Part shown: piece after piece, positions 26,156-35,137 of the stretch
How the letters are laid out: every line of letters starts with the position of its first letter
Position numbering within the stretch: position 1 is the first letter of the stretch
Assembly: GCF_900187325.1 (NCBI RefSeq)
Contig: NZ_FZMZ01000004.1
Coordinates: 186,001 to 250,000, forward strand
Reading direction: 5' to 3'
DNA: 64,000 bases
DNA from: Virgibacillus ndiopensis
GTDB lineage: Bacteria; Bacillota; Bacilli; Bacillales; Amphibacillaceae
Made by a program: the position numbers and the translations under genes
Notes under the pieces: model-generated
Told to the model about the DNA's origin: nothing
The model's database searches: none
Seen by the model: only the letters and a program-made list of their open reading frames with translations

Positions 26156-27559
26156 TTATGGACTCTGCTCAGCCTGACTTGGTTTATACGTCATTTTAAA
26201 ACGCGTGCTTGTCGCTCTCTGAATCTGAAAGTAGTAAAGCAATATAACACTAACAAGCAAAAGGGCAAGGGAGAGGTAAATATTACTATAAACAATCCCG
26301 TTCGAAAACAAATTGGCGGGATTCCAATTCACAACAGCCCCCAGGTCAACTACCTTACTGTATACAGCCCCTGAAACACTGCCGGCCATAAAGTTCAACA
26401 TCGAGAAAATGCCCATGCCAACCCCAATCTGTTCCTTCGGTAATGTTTGGGAAATCATGTTCGACAGTGTAATGAGTATGAACGCTGCACCGGCATCACC
26501 GATGGTTAAAAAGACAGCGATGAAAATCGGCGAACTTCCCACAAAGGAAGATAATAAAAGAAAAGCGATGAACATTAACGCGGATGACAAGTAGAATAAG
26601 AAAGGATTTCCTTTCACATCCGCTAATTTGCCGCCTTTTTTCCCAAGAATGGCTGAAATGATGGCGGCTGGAACCATCACTATGCCAATCAGCTGTGGAT
26701 CCAAATGACTGACATCGGATAACAACAACGGACTTAGATAAACGAACGAGAAACTGCTCCCACTGAGAAGAAAAGTAATAACCAGTCCAAGAGAATAACG
26801 CTTATTTTGGAACAGACGAACTTTAATAAACGGTTCTGCTGCTGAGCGAATGCGTACCATAAACAAGGCGAACAAAGTCAGGCAGCCGATGGCAAGCATC
26901 CATCCCCCTCTCGTAACAGACAAAAGTAATAGTGCGACTGTTCCGGCTAACAGCCCACCGCCAAGCCAATCAACTTTACTTCCTTGCCTCTGTTCGTCAT
27001 CCAAATATTTACGGTAAAACGGCAGGAGGAATAGCGTGAAAATGGGTAGGCAGAACAACCATCGCCAATTAGCAATGCTGACAATAAAAGCAGAAACAAT
27101 CGGACCCAATACTCTACCAAGCGCCAGCCCAACAGCAACCATCCCTAAAGCGCTGCCGCGTCTCTCCGGCGGAAAATGGCGGGCCGGAATGATCATAGCA
27201 GCTGCTGGAATAACTGAGGCCCCCACAGCCTGTAAGATACGGCCAAGAAGCACCATCCAATAGGCTTGAGCGATCAGACCAACTATTGAACCAAGTGAAA
27301 AAAAGATCAATCCGAACGTTAACAAATTTTTGAGCTTGCAAGTATCGGCCAACTTCCCATAGATGACTGCTCCGATTCCATAAATCAGCATATAGACTGT
27401 TGAAACCCAACTCACTTGGGCAAAAGAAAGGTCAAGATCCGAAGCAATATCAGGCAGAACGATATTAAACATCGTTGCACTCATGACGGATAGAACAAGT
27501 GTAAACAACAAAATACGCATTAATTTTTCTCCGGTTTGTTCTTGTACTTCATGCTCCAT
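26156..27559 (-). CDS. Drug:H+ antiporter-2 (14-TMS) MFS exporter
   Basis: 467 residues, about fourteen spans. DHA2 marks: FNIVLPDIASDLDLSFAQVS (motif D1), YGIGAVIYGKLADTCKLKNL (motif A), GRILQAVGASVIPAAAMII (motif B) and VGLALGRVLGPIVSAFI (antiporter motif C). Close in pattern to TetL/TetK and QacA-like pumps; the substrate cannot be told. RBS AAGGAG. Directly upstream is an operator matching that of the adjacent TetR gene, so expression is probably induced by a transported compound. Confidence 0.92.
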   Translation of the reverse strand: MEHEVQEQTGEKLMRILLFTLVLSVMSATMFNIVLPDIASDLDLSFAQVSWVSTVYMLIYGIGAVIYGKLADTCKLKNLLTFGLIFFSLGSIVGLIAQAYWMVLLGRILQAVGASVIPAAAMIIPARHFPPERRGSALGMVAVGLALGRVLGPIVSAFIVSIANWRWLFCLPIFTLFLLPFYRKYLDDEQRQGSKVDWLGGGLLAGTVALLLLSVTRGGWMLAIGCLTLFALFMVRIRSAAEPFIKVRLFQNKRYSLGLVITFLLSGSSFSFVYLSPLLLSDVSHLDPQLIGIVMVPAAIISAILGKKGGKLADVKGNPFLFYLSSALMFIAFLLLSSFVGSSPIFIAVFLTIGDAGAAFILITLSNMISQTLPKEQIGVGMGIFSMLNFMAGSVSGAVYSKVVDLGAVVNWNPANLFSNGIVYSNIYLSLALLLVSVILLYYFQIQRATSTRFKMTYKPSQAEQSP

Positions 27560-27605
27560 TTTTTATTTCTCCTTTCTGTTATTAATAGTGGTAATTTCTA
27601 AGTTT

Positions 27606-27629
27606 TTTACAGTCACTACTGACTGACAT
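27606..27629. promoter_or_regulatory. TetR-type operator upstream of the MFS exporter
   Basis: Core CAGTCA-N4-TGACTG (27610-27625). Read on the minus strand, this 24-bp site agrees with the site at 28264-28287 at all but three positions. Located about 50 bp before the exporter start codon. Confidence 0.75.
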
Positions 27630-27646
27630 AATTCTTTTAAAAATAA

Positions 27647-28237
27647 CTAGGGGGTTAAAGCCCTAGTAAAAATCGAAACACTTTCTTCAATAAAAGCTTC
27701 GATAGAAAAGGTACTGAGTATTGGATCATTGTTTATCCCGCCCATAGCTGCACCATAATTCATATACAGAAAGGCAACAGCTTTTCTTTCGGGATCGGTT
27801 TGAATAATCTTTCCCTTTTTATACATTTCATCGAAATACTCGGTTAAGAATGCTTTTAACTGCTCAGGGTGTTTATGGGTAGATTCCTTAAAGCCAGGAA
27901 GATTCTCACGCTCTCTTCCACTAATTTTGATCAGTTTTCGATTCTGATGCATGATTCGATGGTAGTTTCGACTAATCATCATCAAGTCTGTATGAAGGTC
28001 CCATTTTATTTTCTTATCAAAGAGATCTTTCATCTCTTCCGCATAATGATATCGATGAAAAGCTGATTCTAACAAATTTTGTTTGCTTTTAAAGTGTCTA
28101 AACAATGTTTTTTCACTAAATCCAGCTTTTGTTGCAATTTCTTCAGTCGTTACTCCTTTGTAACCTCTTTCTGCCATAAGATCTATGGCAGCCGTCATAA
28201 TTTTATCAGCAGTATCCTGTTTTTTATTAAAATTCAT
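27647..28237 (-). CDS. TetR/AcrR-family repressor
   Basis: 196 residues. N-terminal TetR helix-turn-helix: AAIDLMAERGYKGVTTEEIA and TKAGFSEKTLFRHFKSKQNL; variable C-terminal ligand domain. It precedes the MFS exporter on the same strand, with matching operators before both genes, a usual arrangement for a self-regulated drug-pump repressor. Composition is more AT-rich than the exporter and oxidoreductase genes it precedes. Confidence 0.92.
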   Translation of the reverse strand: MNFNKKQDTADKIMTAAIDLMAERGYKGVTTEEIATKAGFSEKTLFRHFKSKQNLLESAFHRYHYAEEMKDLFDKKIKWDLHTDLMMISRNYHRIMHQNRKLIKISGRERENLPGFKESTHKHPEQLKAFLTEYFDEMYKKGKIIQTDPERKAVAFLYMNYGAAMGGINNDPILSTFSIEAFIEESVSIFTRALTP

Positions 28238-28263
28238 TTGAATAACCTCGACCTCTTAAATTA

Positions 28264-28318
28264 ATGTCAGTCATCAGTGACTGTCACTAATGTATAATAT
28301 CATTTTCATATTGTCAAG
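28264..28318 (-). promoter_or_regulatory. Promoter and operator of the TetR gene
   Basis: Operator at 28264-28287 with core CAGTCA-TCAG-TGACTG, overlapping the palindrome AGTGACTGTCACT (28276-28288). Upstream on the minus strand is TTGACA (28313-28318) with TACATT 17 bp downstream, so the operator covers the start of transcription. Confidence 0.65.
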
Positions 28319-28470
28319 TTTAATTTGAAATTTTTTTAACATGTTCTTTGTTTATCAATGGCTATTAAATATTTGTTTGTTTTACCTTAGTACCAATTTG
28401 TTTTGTACTTGTTAAATGCTCATTAGACCAGAAAAGAAAATTACCAACCGAAAAACATTTATACATTGAA

Positions 28471-28891
28471 TCAGGTATAGATAAAGGATGTGGAGAGATT
28501 GGGTATCATTAAAAATAGATACAAAGGAAATAAAAATAAAATACCAAGATGCCATACTTTTAACCTAATGTTACTGAAAAAAGAAGCCCAAGCTAGAATA
28601 AAGAATGGTACAGGCATTAGACACTCAATTATGTTCGGCCCAATTTTTATAAAAGGTTCCCCATTTCGCATTATATTAGGAAAAAGGCTTATTACTAAGA
28701 GAATGAGTACTCCAATTATATAAAACACCATCCCAAAAGCTTTCGCAACACCTAAAATAACAAAAATCACCTTATCAAGAGTGGAACGTTCGCTTGAGAG
28801 GAACAACACTCTGTTAACAAAAAACGACGATGATGGCAACTAGTGCAGCCGTGTCAGCGATAATCGAACTTATTAATATATTTAAATCCAT
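28471..28891 (-). pseudogene. Small integral membrane protein gene interrupted by a frameshift
   Basis: A reading frame starting at ATG 28891 (GGAAG upstream) encodes MDLNILISSIIADTAALVAI and then stops within 25 codons at a run of six T (28819-28824). The following frame (NRVLFLSSERSTLDKVIFVI and three further hydrophobic spans) stays open to 28471. Removing one T joins the two into a protein of about 140 residues with four spans. I do not recognise the family. Either a true frameshift or slippage on the T run. Confidence 0.55.
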
Positions 28892-29028
28892 ATTTATTGC
28901 TTTCTTCCAAACTCTATATCCATCCTATAATTATAGTATATATGAACAAAAGTAAATAATTCCAACGATTTTCCGTTTTACATATTGTCTTGTTCAACTC
29001 TCCAGCATCATTAAATCAACAAGAAAAA

Positions 29029-29050
29029 GCTATTCTCTTTCAAGAATAGC
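29029..29050 (-). terminator. Hairpin with minus-strand T run
   Basis: Stem GCTATTCT / AGAATAGC (29029-29036, 29043-29050), followed on the minus strand by TTTTTCTT. Downstream of the 172-codon hypothetical gene. Confidence 0.65.
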
Positions 29051-29085
29051 ACTAGTACTTTAGTAAACTATTTCACAGCGTACTT

Positions 29086-29121
29086 AAAAAGTGCAAGAAA
29101 CAAAAATTCCATGCACTTTTT
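29086..29121. terminator. Bidirectional terminator-like hairpin
   Basis: Stem AAAAAGTGCA (29086-29095) with TGCACTTTTT (29112-29121); A/T runs on both sides make it usable in either direction. Confidence 0.6.
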
Positions 29122-29180
29122 TTAACTCATACATTTATTAACATTTCCATTTCAGAAATAGAAAAAAATAAGAAAATCCC

Positions 29181-29690
29181 CTATCTTTCTAGTTTCCGCA
29201 AAATATTTAAAGTCTTCATATTGTTATCATAGCCAAGTAAATTACCATGACTATAATTATTGTTTGCCCTTATCTCAAATTCTTCTATCCAGTCCCTTTG
29301 CCCACTTGCATTAGCTTTCGTTTCAAATAAGCTAAAATCTGGTGATACGGGCCCAGCTGTTTGACTACTTTTTGCAAACTGCATGATGTCTTGTGACGCT
29401 TTGTCATAATTAAAAGTTAACGAAGCAACACTTTTTAAAGAAATTTCACCTGATTGGTACAACGAATCTGCAATATCAACGATATCATCAAATGTCGCAT
29501 TTCGAACATCATATTTGCTTGAAAGTCCTTCCCAAACTTTTGAAGAATCGTTAGTAGATAATTTTAGTTCTTGCATTTTTCCTTCTGATTCACTAGACCG
29601 TATGGAAGTCTCAACAGAATCCGATGTTAGATTTGTATTTCTTGAATACCACACATTTGATTGAGTAGATGTAACAGAGCTTATATTCAT
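29181..29690 (-). CDS. Hypothetical protein
   Basis: About 169 residues, no signal peptide or membrane span. Ser/Asn/Thr-rich N-terminal 45 residues, then a more structured helical part (KYDVRNATFDDIVDIADSLY, QSGEISLKSVASLTFNYDKA). ATG 29690 is preferred to GTG 29699: AAAAGG lies 8 nt before the ATG. The KYDVRNATFDD segment occurs in small uncharacterised bacillar proteins as far as I remember, but no function is known to me. It lies 28 bp downstream of a secreted-protein gene on the same strand. Confidence 0.6.
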   Translation of the reverse strand: MNISSVTSTQSNVWYSRNTNLTSDSVETSIRSSESEGKMQELKLSTNDSSKVWEGLSSKYDVRNATFDDIVDIADSLYQSGEISLKSVASLTFNYDKASQDIMQFAKSSQTAGPVSPDFSLFETKANASGQRDWIEEFEIRANNNYSHGNLLGYDNNMKTLNILRKLER

Positions 29691-29718
29691 ATAATTCACC
29701 TTTTCAAATAAGCTTAAT

Positions 29719-30285
29719 TTATCTAATATTCATTCTATCAGACATTGTGTTCCAAGGAGCGTTTGATGAAGTATTTTGATAGGTAAACTCTCCTTCTTCA
29801 TATCCGCTGGCATCCCACCATAGATACGAACCATCAACAATATTGTCACCATCTAAATCAATATCTTGTCTATCATATATTGATAACCTATCTCCTTCCA
29901 TTCTTGCAAACCTTGTAGAACCATATCCTAATTCTGCAGTTACGATATACATTTCATCTCCGCCGTGATCTTCGATAGATGCTAATTGATTTTCGCTAAA
30001 GTACTCATATTCTGGATAATTAGTAGATATAGTTGCATAAGCTTCCAAATAGGTCAATGGGGCAGCCGCCGCAAATGGTGTAATACTTTTTGTTAATTTT
30101 TCTTGCTCCTCATCTGATTCAATGAATTGGGCATTAGGATACTCTGATTGAAGTGACTGCAAAGCCTGCTCCTTAAAGGATTCGATTTGGAAATCAATAG
30201 AATCATTAGATGATGCTGAAGCTTGCCCTACAAATAAAGAAAGAGATAATACTGCACCTGCTACAAGTGTAAGAGTTCTTTTCAA
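29719..30285 (-). CDS. Hypothetical secreted protein
   Basis: 188 residues with signal peptide MKRTLTLVAGAVLSLSLFVG...ASA and a TTG start 6-7 nt after AAGGAGG. The mature part is acidic; the C-terminal region contains DIDLDGDNIVDGSYLWWDAS, an Asp-rich stretch resembling a calcium-binding dockerin or EF-hand-like loop, followed by aromatic residues. Family not recognised. Paired with the next same-strand gene, possibly co-transcribed. Confidence 0.65.
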   Translation of the reverse strand: MKRTLTLVAGAVLSLSLFVGQASASSNDSIDFQIESFKEQALQSLQSEYPNAQFIESDEEQEKLTKSITPFAAAAPLTYLEAYATISTNYPEYEYFSENQLASIEDHGGDEMYIVTAELGYGSTRFARMEGDRLSIYDRQDIDLDGDNIVDGSYLWWDASGYEEGEFTYQNTSSNAPWNTMSDRMNIR

Positions 30286-30530
30286 AATTAATCCTCCTTA
30301 TTTTTTTAATAATCCAAATGAAAAAGATTATATATAATATATCGGTGGAAAAATCTATTTGTTTAGAAAAAATACAATTCTTTAAGAATGAATTTAGTTG
30401 TTTTTACCTCCCTACTTAAATAACATTCCTGTAGTGCATTAATTTAGACTTTGAAAAATTAGAGCTCCTCAGTAAGATAAGAGTATAGACACCACTCTAA
30501 AAACTCAAAATTTAAGGAAAAAGTTTTTAT

Positions 30531-30878
30531 ATGAAGAGAAAATGTAAGACAAACACACGTGGCTCTTGCTGTGACTTTCTGAGCTATATGGTTGACAATC
30601 CTTTACCTTTTGAAAATAACGAAGATGGCTTTGCTAGATTACTAGAATGGATAAACCAATTGACTCTTGATACGGAATTTGTTGGTATGGAACCTACTGG
30701 GCATTACTGGTTAAACCTATCACAACGGCTTTATGATAAAAATATTGATGGTGTAACAGTTAATCCCCATCTAGTTAAAAAGAATAAAGAAAACAGAGAT
30801 AATACGCAGTCCAAAAGTGATAAAAAAGATGCTCTAGTTATTGCTGATATGGTGAAGAATGGATACTATTTTATCTAA
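30531..30878 (+). pseudogene. IS110-family transposase fragment
   Basis: From about 30575 the frame reads as the N-terminal DEDD domain of an IS110 transposase: GMEPTGHYWLNLSQRLYDK, VTVNPHLVKKNKENRDN, KSDKKDALVIADMVKNGYY. The first acidic strand and everything after about residue 110 of a normal 400-residue transposase are missing, and no terminal repeats are visible. A dead remnant. Confidence 0.8.
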
Positions 30879-31114
30879 TCTCCTTTAGGGATACAGCCAA
30901 CATTTTAAAAAATTATACGCTCAAGAAACCCGTCCTTGTGAAAAAAGATAATTCATAATTACCTTTTTTCAATACCCACGTTAAACTTATGTAGCTTTGT
31001 AATAAAGTCTGATCATTTCACTTATATTCGAGAAAAACGCCTTTTTCTATAAATTATAATTCCTTTATATCTCATTGATGAACACCAAAATCTCGATATT
31101 GTACTTTTTTTAGT

Positions 31115-31489
31115 TTAATTTGGTATACTTAGATGTTCATGAATCACTTTCCAGACCTGGTTGCTCCGTTTAAAGACATTCGTACCTCTTCCACTTCCTT
31201 CTCTACGGTTTCCTCCTATATTTCCTATCCAATGAAACTGATAAATACAAACGGCAATTGTTTCACCAAGTGCAATCCAATTTACATCTTTGATGGTATA
31301 AACCTCGTCCTGAATAGTATCCCATGTTTTTTCAAAGTAGGCTTTTAGCTGTTCATGTCCATGAACTGTTTCATCTGAAAAATAATAAATAGCATTTACG
31401 TCAATTAACTCGGATACATTTTCAAAGAGATGTGAATTTGTTGCCTTCTCATACTCCTTCAATGCTTCCTGTGGAGTTGATGCTGCCAT
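31115..31489 (-). CDS. SnoaL/NTF2-like domain protein
   Basis: 124 residues with a cystatin-like NTF2 fold: ASTPQEALKEYEKATNSHLF, VHGHEQLKAYFEKTWDTI and the C-terminal strand pattern NVFKRSNQVWKVIHEHLS typical of the SnoaL_3/DUF4440 group. Start at 31489 set by AAGGAGGGG. Function unknown; such proteins are small binding proteins or isomerases. Single gene. Confidence 0.8.
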   Translation of the reverse strand: MAASTPQEALKEYEKATNSHLFENVSELIDVNAIYYFSDETVHGHEQLKAYFEKTWDTIQDEVYTIKDVNWIALGETIAVCIYQFHWIGNIGGNRREGSGRGTNVFKRSNQVWKVIHEHLSIPN

Positions 31490-31731
31490 AAGACCCCTCC
31501 TTTTTTCTTTCATTATAATCGAATATACGTTCCTTCTCAATGTTAGTTTCGAAACAAATTCAAAACTCTTACCCCTTTAACTTAACCGATTGATCAAGAA
31601 CAGGTGCAATTCCCTTCTTATTGTATTTCTTGCTTGTTGACCAAGTTCTAATGCGTTTTTCCACTTATGAAATTCAACCTTGTTAATGTTCACGAATAGA
31701 GATGATCTAATTAAAATAGACATACAGAAAA

Positions 31732-31763
31732 GGCAAACTGATTTTATCAGTATTGCCCTTTTT
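31732..31763. terminator. Terminator-like hairpin in the 31.5-31.86 kb gap
   Basis: GGCAAACTGAT (31732-31742) pairs with ATCAGTATTGCC (31746-31757) with one bulge, flanked by A and T runs. The remaining 340 bp between the SnoaL-like gene and cwlJ show nothing I can assign. Confidence 0.6.
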
Positions 31764-31858
31764 CATGCCATATTCAATTATCCTGTCCGTCCAATATATT
31801 AAAAAAAGTGCAATCTCTTTACTCCAGAATTGAAACATTATCTTGAAGATACAATAAC

Positions 31859-32293
31859 TCAATAAACACTATCACATGTTCCAGCTGCTGGTTCATAATA
31901 ACAATGATTTTTATATTGACCAGAAAAAGGTTCACCATACCATGTTGGAGGACATGGACCATATGGATTGAAATACCAAAGAGCATATTTCGATGGGTGT
32001 TGCCTCCAAAATTTCAAATTCTTTCTTGCTAATTTTTTTTCATTAGATCTTGCTCTTTGATAAAATACATTACCTTTTTGGACAGCTTCAAACGAATAAT
32101 TTCCTCCTTGTACTTGAAAAATGACATCTCGAATTGTTCTTACATCTCCAAAATCTAAACAATCTGCTTTAGTACGATTAACAATTACATTCCCGACAGA
32201 CAACATCCCTAAGTTTCCTTCCCCAACAGCTTCCGCCCTCATCATCCTTGCCATCAAGGCAACGTCTGCACTTGTGAATTTTACTATTGGCAT
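31859..32293 (-). CDS. cwlJ: Spore cortex-lytic cell wall hydrolase, CwlJ type
   Basis: 144 residues. SleB/CwlJ catalytic domain: DVALMARMMRAEAVGEGNLG with the catalytic Glu, VGNVIVNRTKADC, VIFQ...GNYSFEAV and ALWYFNPYGPCPPTWYG. Lacks a signal peptide and a peptidoglycan-binding domain, as CwlJ does. The start at 32293 follows GGAGGTG; the frame upstream has no site and no homology. CwlJ acts in the spore coat-cortex layer during germination. It implies a spore-forming host. No gerQ partner is visible nearby. Confidence 0.85.
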   Translation of the reverse strand: MPIVKFTSADVALMARMMRAEAVGEGNLGMLSVGNVIVNRTKADCLDFGDVRTIRDVIFQVQGGNYSFEAVQKGNVFYQRARSNEKKLARKNLKFWRQHPSKYALWYFNPYGPCPPTWYGEPFSGQYKNHCYYEPAAGTCDSVY

Positions 32294-32703
32294 TCTTTCA
32301 CCTCCAAAATATTGTATGAAAAAGCCTACTTCATTATTATAATAGTGCTTTGGTTTACAGCTACAGGTTTTATGTAGGATAGAATTTATGTCATCCTTTT
32401 TATAGATGTATTCAACTAAACGGATCGTTATTACATTAGATTGCCCATGGGACGCTGATTCTTTCCGTACTACTGGCCACCCCTTCCTTGTAGAAACATT
32501 TTTGAACAAACTGGGATGACGAATCTAAACTTGATATATACCTTATACATAAACTACTCAATTGCTCTCTAAAGTTGTCTGTTATCGTCTTCTAATTTTT
32601 TAAAATTCATTTCTATGATTCAAGAATAGCTTGCTAAATTGATTTTAATAAAGGTTCCCGTTCTGTAACTCCCCCAAAAGCTAGCTCCTCCTGGTTATCA
32701 TCA
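32294..32703. other. Gene-free stretch
   Basis: 410 bp holding the cwlJ promoter region and the 3' flank of the DUF4181 gene; an open frame upstream of cwlJ (to 32509) lacks a ribosome site and family similarity. I see no clear promoter, RNA or repeat. Confidence 0.4.
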
Positions 32704-33117
32704 TTAAATCCCTAACCCAAACCACATAAACACCCCAGCAAGAACAACAATAGTCAAACAAGCCTCAATCACAGACAATTTATAATTGCTGCGGTTCTCT
32801 GCATATTTCCATTCGAAGTATGCCTGAAAAACAAGTTGTAAAACTCCAAAGATGGTAAGGATAAAAACAGTGATAAGCGGATTAGCTTGGAACACAATCG
32901 GAGAAAATAAAATAAAAAATATCCCGCAAATACGTAATCCCTTATCAATTTTTTCATGTAATTCATTGATATAGTTACGCGAAAACCATTTGCGTTTATC
33001 AGCACCCAATATACGGCGCACGATAGCTGGGAGTCCTACCAATATGATGAACATTGCTCCCACTATAATCAAAAGTTCACTCCAGAATCCGGGCGGAGGT
33101 CCAAGGTACTGCTCCAT
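32704..33117 (-). CDS. DUF4181-like membrane protein
   Basis: 137 residues with four hydrophobic segments (ELLIIVGAMFIILVGLPAIV; GIFFILFSPIVFQA; ITVFILTIFGVLQLVFQAYF; VIEACLTIVVLAGVFMWFGL) and the intracellular motif DKRKWFSRNYINELHEKIDK. The pattern fits the small Bacillaceae DUF4181 family. Function unknown. Single gene. Confidence 0.65.
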   Translation of the reverse strand: MEQYLGPPPGFWSELLIIVGAMFIILVGLPAIVRRILGADKRKWFSRNYINELHEKIDKGLRICGIFFILFSPIVFQANPLITVFILTIFGVLQLVFQAYFEWKYAENRSNYKLSVIEACLTIVVLAGVFMWFGLGI

Positions 33118-33192
33118 TTAAAATCAGCTCCAAATATCGTTCGCAAAATCATCCTAATTATTTCAAAATTTTGGATAAAACGCAAGGTAAGC

Positions 33193-33224
33193 AGCGGGAC
33201 AGGGGGTCTGTCCCCTCGTCCCAC
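33193..33224. repeat. GC-rich dispersed palindrome (GCGGGACA family), copy 1
   Basis: AGCGGGACAGGGGG...CCCCTCGTCCCA, located between the 3' end of the DnaD-like gene and the DUF4181 gene. Probably acts as a transcription terminator stem; related copies are at 35901, 36354, 58684 and 62523. Confidence 0.7.
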
Positions 33225-33247
33225 TCAACTCCCTTTACGATATTCCG

Positions 33248-34183
33248 CTAGAACTCGGTAATCTCCTCTTTCTCCGCGGCAGTTGCTGCTGAGTCCATTG
33301 GCTTGTCTTGCCAATTCTTTCGCTTCGACGCCGCTTGCTTTGACTCTCGAAACCAATCTGGAACTACCTCACGCCTATGCTGGTACCCCTTATTTCGCTT
33401 CTCTATTCGATCAAGCATGTCATCTATTGCAACATCTTCAACTGTTCGAAGCTCTTTTTTCTGCCAATCATTTAAAATCCATTTCACATAGCCCCAGCTC
33501 TTCCTATCCAGCTCCAACGCCCGTTTCATTGCATGCAAAACAAGCTCCTCGTCAGCATTGTTTACCCAGCTTGTGATCTCTTTTGCAGTAAACGTATTTG
33601 CTTTGCCAAAATTCTTTTGAAAAAATTGCGTGGCTGAAGAAAAAGCTTTTTCCTGTTTACCATCGGTTTTATGTTGTTTACTGTTTTGTTTCCCCTCTTG
33701 TTTAGTATTATATTGTTTATATAATGGGTCCGCATTGTCTGCCGGATTGTTCACCACATTGTCAGCAACATCGCTTGCCGCATTGTTATCCTCATTGCCA
33801 GCCGCATTATCTAACAAACTATCACTCGCACTGTCAACCGTATTTCCTTCCACTGCATCAACCACTGCGCCGACAGTCGCAACGCCATTTTGATCAAATC
33901 TCTGTACCTGTGAAATCATTTGATAGATCGGTGATAAGCTGCCATTTCGCTTCTCCATTAAAATAAACCCTTTCTCCACAAGTTCATTCCTAGCCCGAGT
34001 TAACGAACTACCTGTAACACCAGAGATTGACTCAATTGTTTTATTCGCTATGGTAAAGCTTTTCTGCCACCCACTCAGATTGTTGAAATGCATCAAGGTA
34101 TGCCACAATGCAATTGCTGAACCTGAAAGCGGACTAAATATAATACGATTATAAAATGCATTCATTTCTTTTATATAGTTCAT
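33248..34183 (-). CDS. DnaD-like replication protein with low-complexity linker
   Basis: 311 residues. N-terminal winged helix (SGSAIALWHTLMHFNNLSGW, SGVTGSSLTRARNELVEKGF) like DnaD/replication initiators, then a linker (about residues 100-165) dominated by Asn, Asp and Ala in near-repeats, then a DnaD_2-type helical domain (ITSWVNNADEELVLHAMKRA, WGYVKWILNDWQ). The start at 34183 has GGGGG 8 nt upstream. Such proteins help load the replicative helicase, and are common in phages and plasmids as well as chromosomes. The sigma-factor gene lies 69 bp upstream on the same strand. Confidence 0.82.
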   Translation of the reverse strand: MNYIKEMNAFYNRIIFSPLSGSAIALWHTLMHFNNLSGWQKSFTIANKTIESISGVTGSSLTRARNELVEKGFILMEKRNGSLSPIYQMISQVQRFDQNGVATVGAVVDAVEGNTVDSASDSLLDNAAGNEDNNAASDVADNVVNNPADNADPLYKQYNTKQEGKQNSKQHKTDGKQEKAFSSATQFFQKNFGKANTFTAKEITSWVNNADEELVLHAMKRALELDRKSWGYVKWILNDWQKKELRTVEDVAIDDMLDRIEKRNKGYQHRREVVPDWFRESKQAASKRKNWQDKPMDSAATAAEKEEITEF

Positions 34184-34252
34184 GTTAAAAACCCCCATTT
34201 AAGCAATAATAGTGCGCGTCCCTATATACAGGACCACGCTAAATGATGATTG

Positions 34253-34816
34253 TTATACATCCCACGAAATACGCTTACGAAAATCCGCGTCCTTCAATTT
34301 CTTCCTAACCTGCTGCCCCCAACTCTTCACCGCTTCTTCAGTTGTATTTTCCTGAATAGCAATGTCTTTTACCGACATATCCCCAATGATGAAGAAATAC
34401 ACCCACTTCCATTGGTTTTCAGTTAATTCCGCCTTAAGATTTTGCCATAAGTTAGGATCATTCATTAGAGGATCAGAAAAGTTTGGTATAGGATAACTAT
34501 TCCCCTTGCTTCTTTGGTGGTTGCCATCGTCTATTACTGTCTTTTCTTCTAAAATAGCATCTGCAGTGTGTTTGGTGTCACGTGTCTCTTTACGAATTTT
34601 GTCAATCAAACGGTTACGGATCATATAGTTGAAATAAGTTGCCATTGGACCTTTATCTGGTTGGTATTTCTCATAAGCATTCCACATCGCACACAACCCC
34701 CCCTGGTAAAACTCCTTATGCGGATCATAAATATGTAACCGATGAAGCTGATAATGAATTCTTCTTTCGTTTTGCTTGAAAATTTCCTCAAACGTAAATT
34801 TCTTTTCATCATTCAT
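34253..34816 (-). CDS. Sigma-70 family RNA polymerase sigma factor
   Basis: 187 residues. Region 2 (MWNAYEKYQPDKGPMATYFN, YMIRNRLIDKIRKE) and region 4 (LTENQWKWVYFFIIGDMSV, KDIAIQENTTEEAVKSWGQQ) separated by a polar linker. Size fits small alternative sigma factors; no anti-sigma gene is adjacent. Targets unknown. ATG with GGAGAGGAG upstream. It precedes the DnaD-like gene on the same strand, a pairing reminiscent of prophage remnants, but no structural phage genes are present. The 320 bp upstream of it contain only AT-rich sequence. Confidence 0.85.
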   Translation of the reverse strand: MNDEKKFTFEEIFKQNERRIHYQLHRLHIYDPHKEFYQGGLCAMWNAYEKYQPDKGPMATYFNYMIRNRLIDKIRKETRDTKHTADAILEEKTVIDDGNHQRSKGNSYPIPNFSDPLMNDPNLWQNLKAELTENQWKWVYFFIIGDMSVKDIAIQENTTEEAVKSWGQQVRKKLKDADFRKRISWDV

Positions 34817-35137
34817 TTGTTTATCTCCTCTCCAAATGGTAAAGATAGAATCTTGATAGAACTACCATATTAAAAGAATAGAAAATGTGCATCCTGGCTA
34901 ATTTTTCATTTTTAAGGCGAAAATTCATTTTTCATCTAAAAAATCCGTCGAAAATTGAAAAACTATCTTGAAAAAATCAATTTTGAAGGCAGTAAAAAAA
35001 GTTAGAGGGAATTTGCTGAATTGGAGTGAAGCAGTAATTGTTAAACTAGATAAATTTTATTCCCAAAAAGTGACCTACAGGGCGTGGGATCTACCAATTT
35101 ACAACTAGATAATAGTTTTAAAAAAGGAAGATAACCA

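Noticed and set aside
30531-30878. Active IS110 element
   Set aside because: Only about 100 residues of the transposase remain and no ends can be found.
33700-33900. CRISPR-like regularly spaced repeats
   Set aside because: The units are short, degenerate and in phase with an open coding frame; no direct repeats of 25-40 bp, no spacers and no cas genes.
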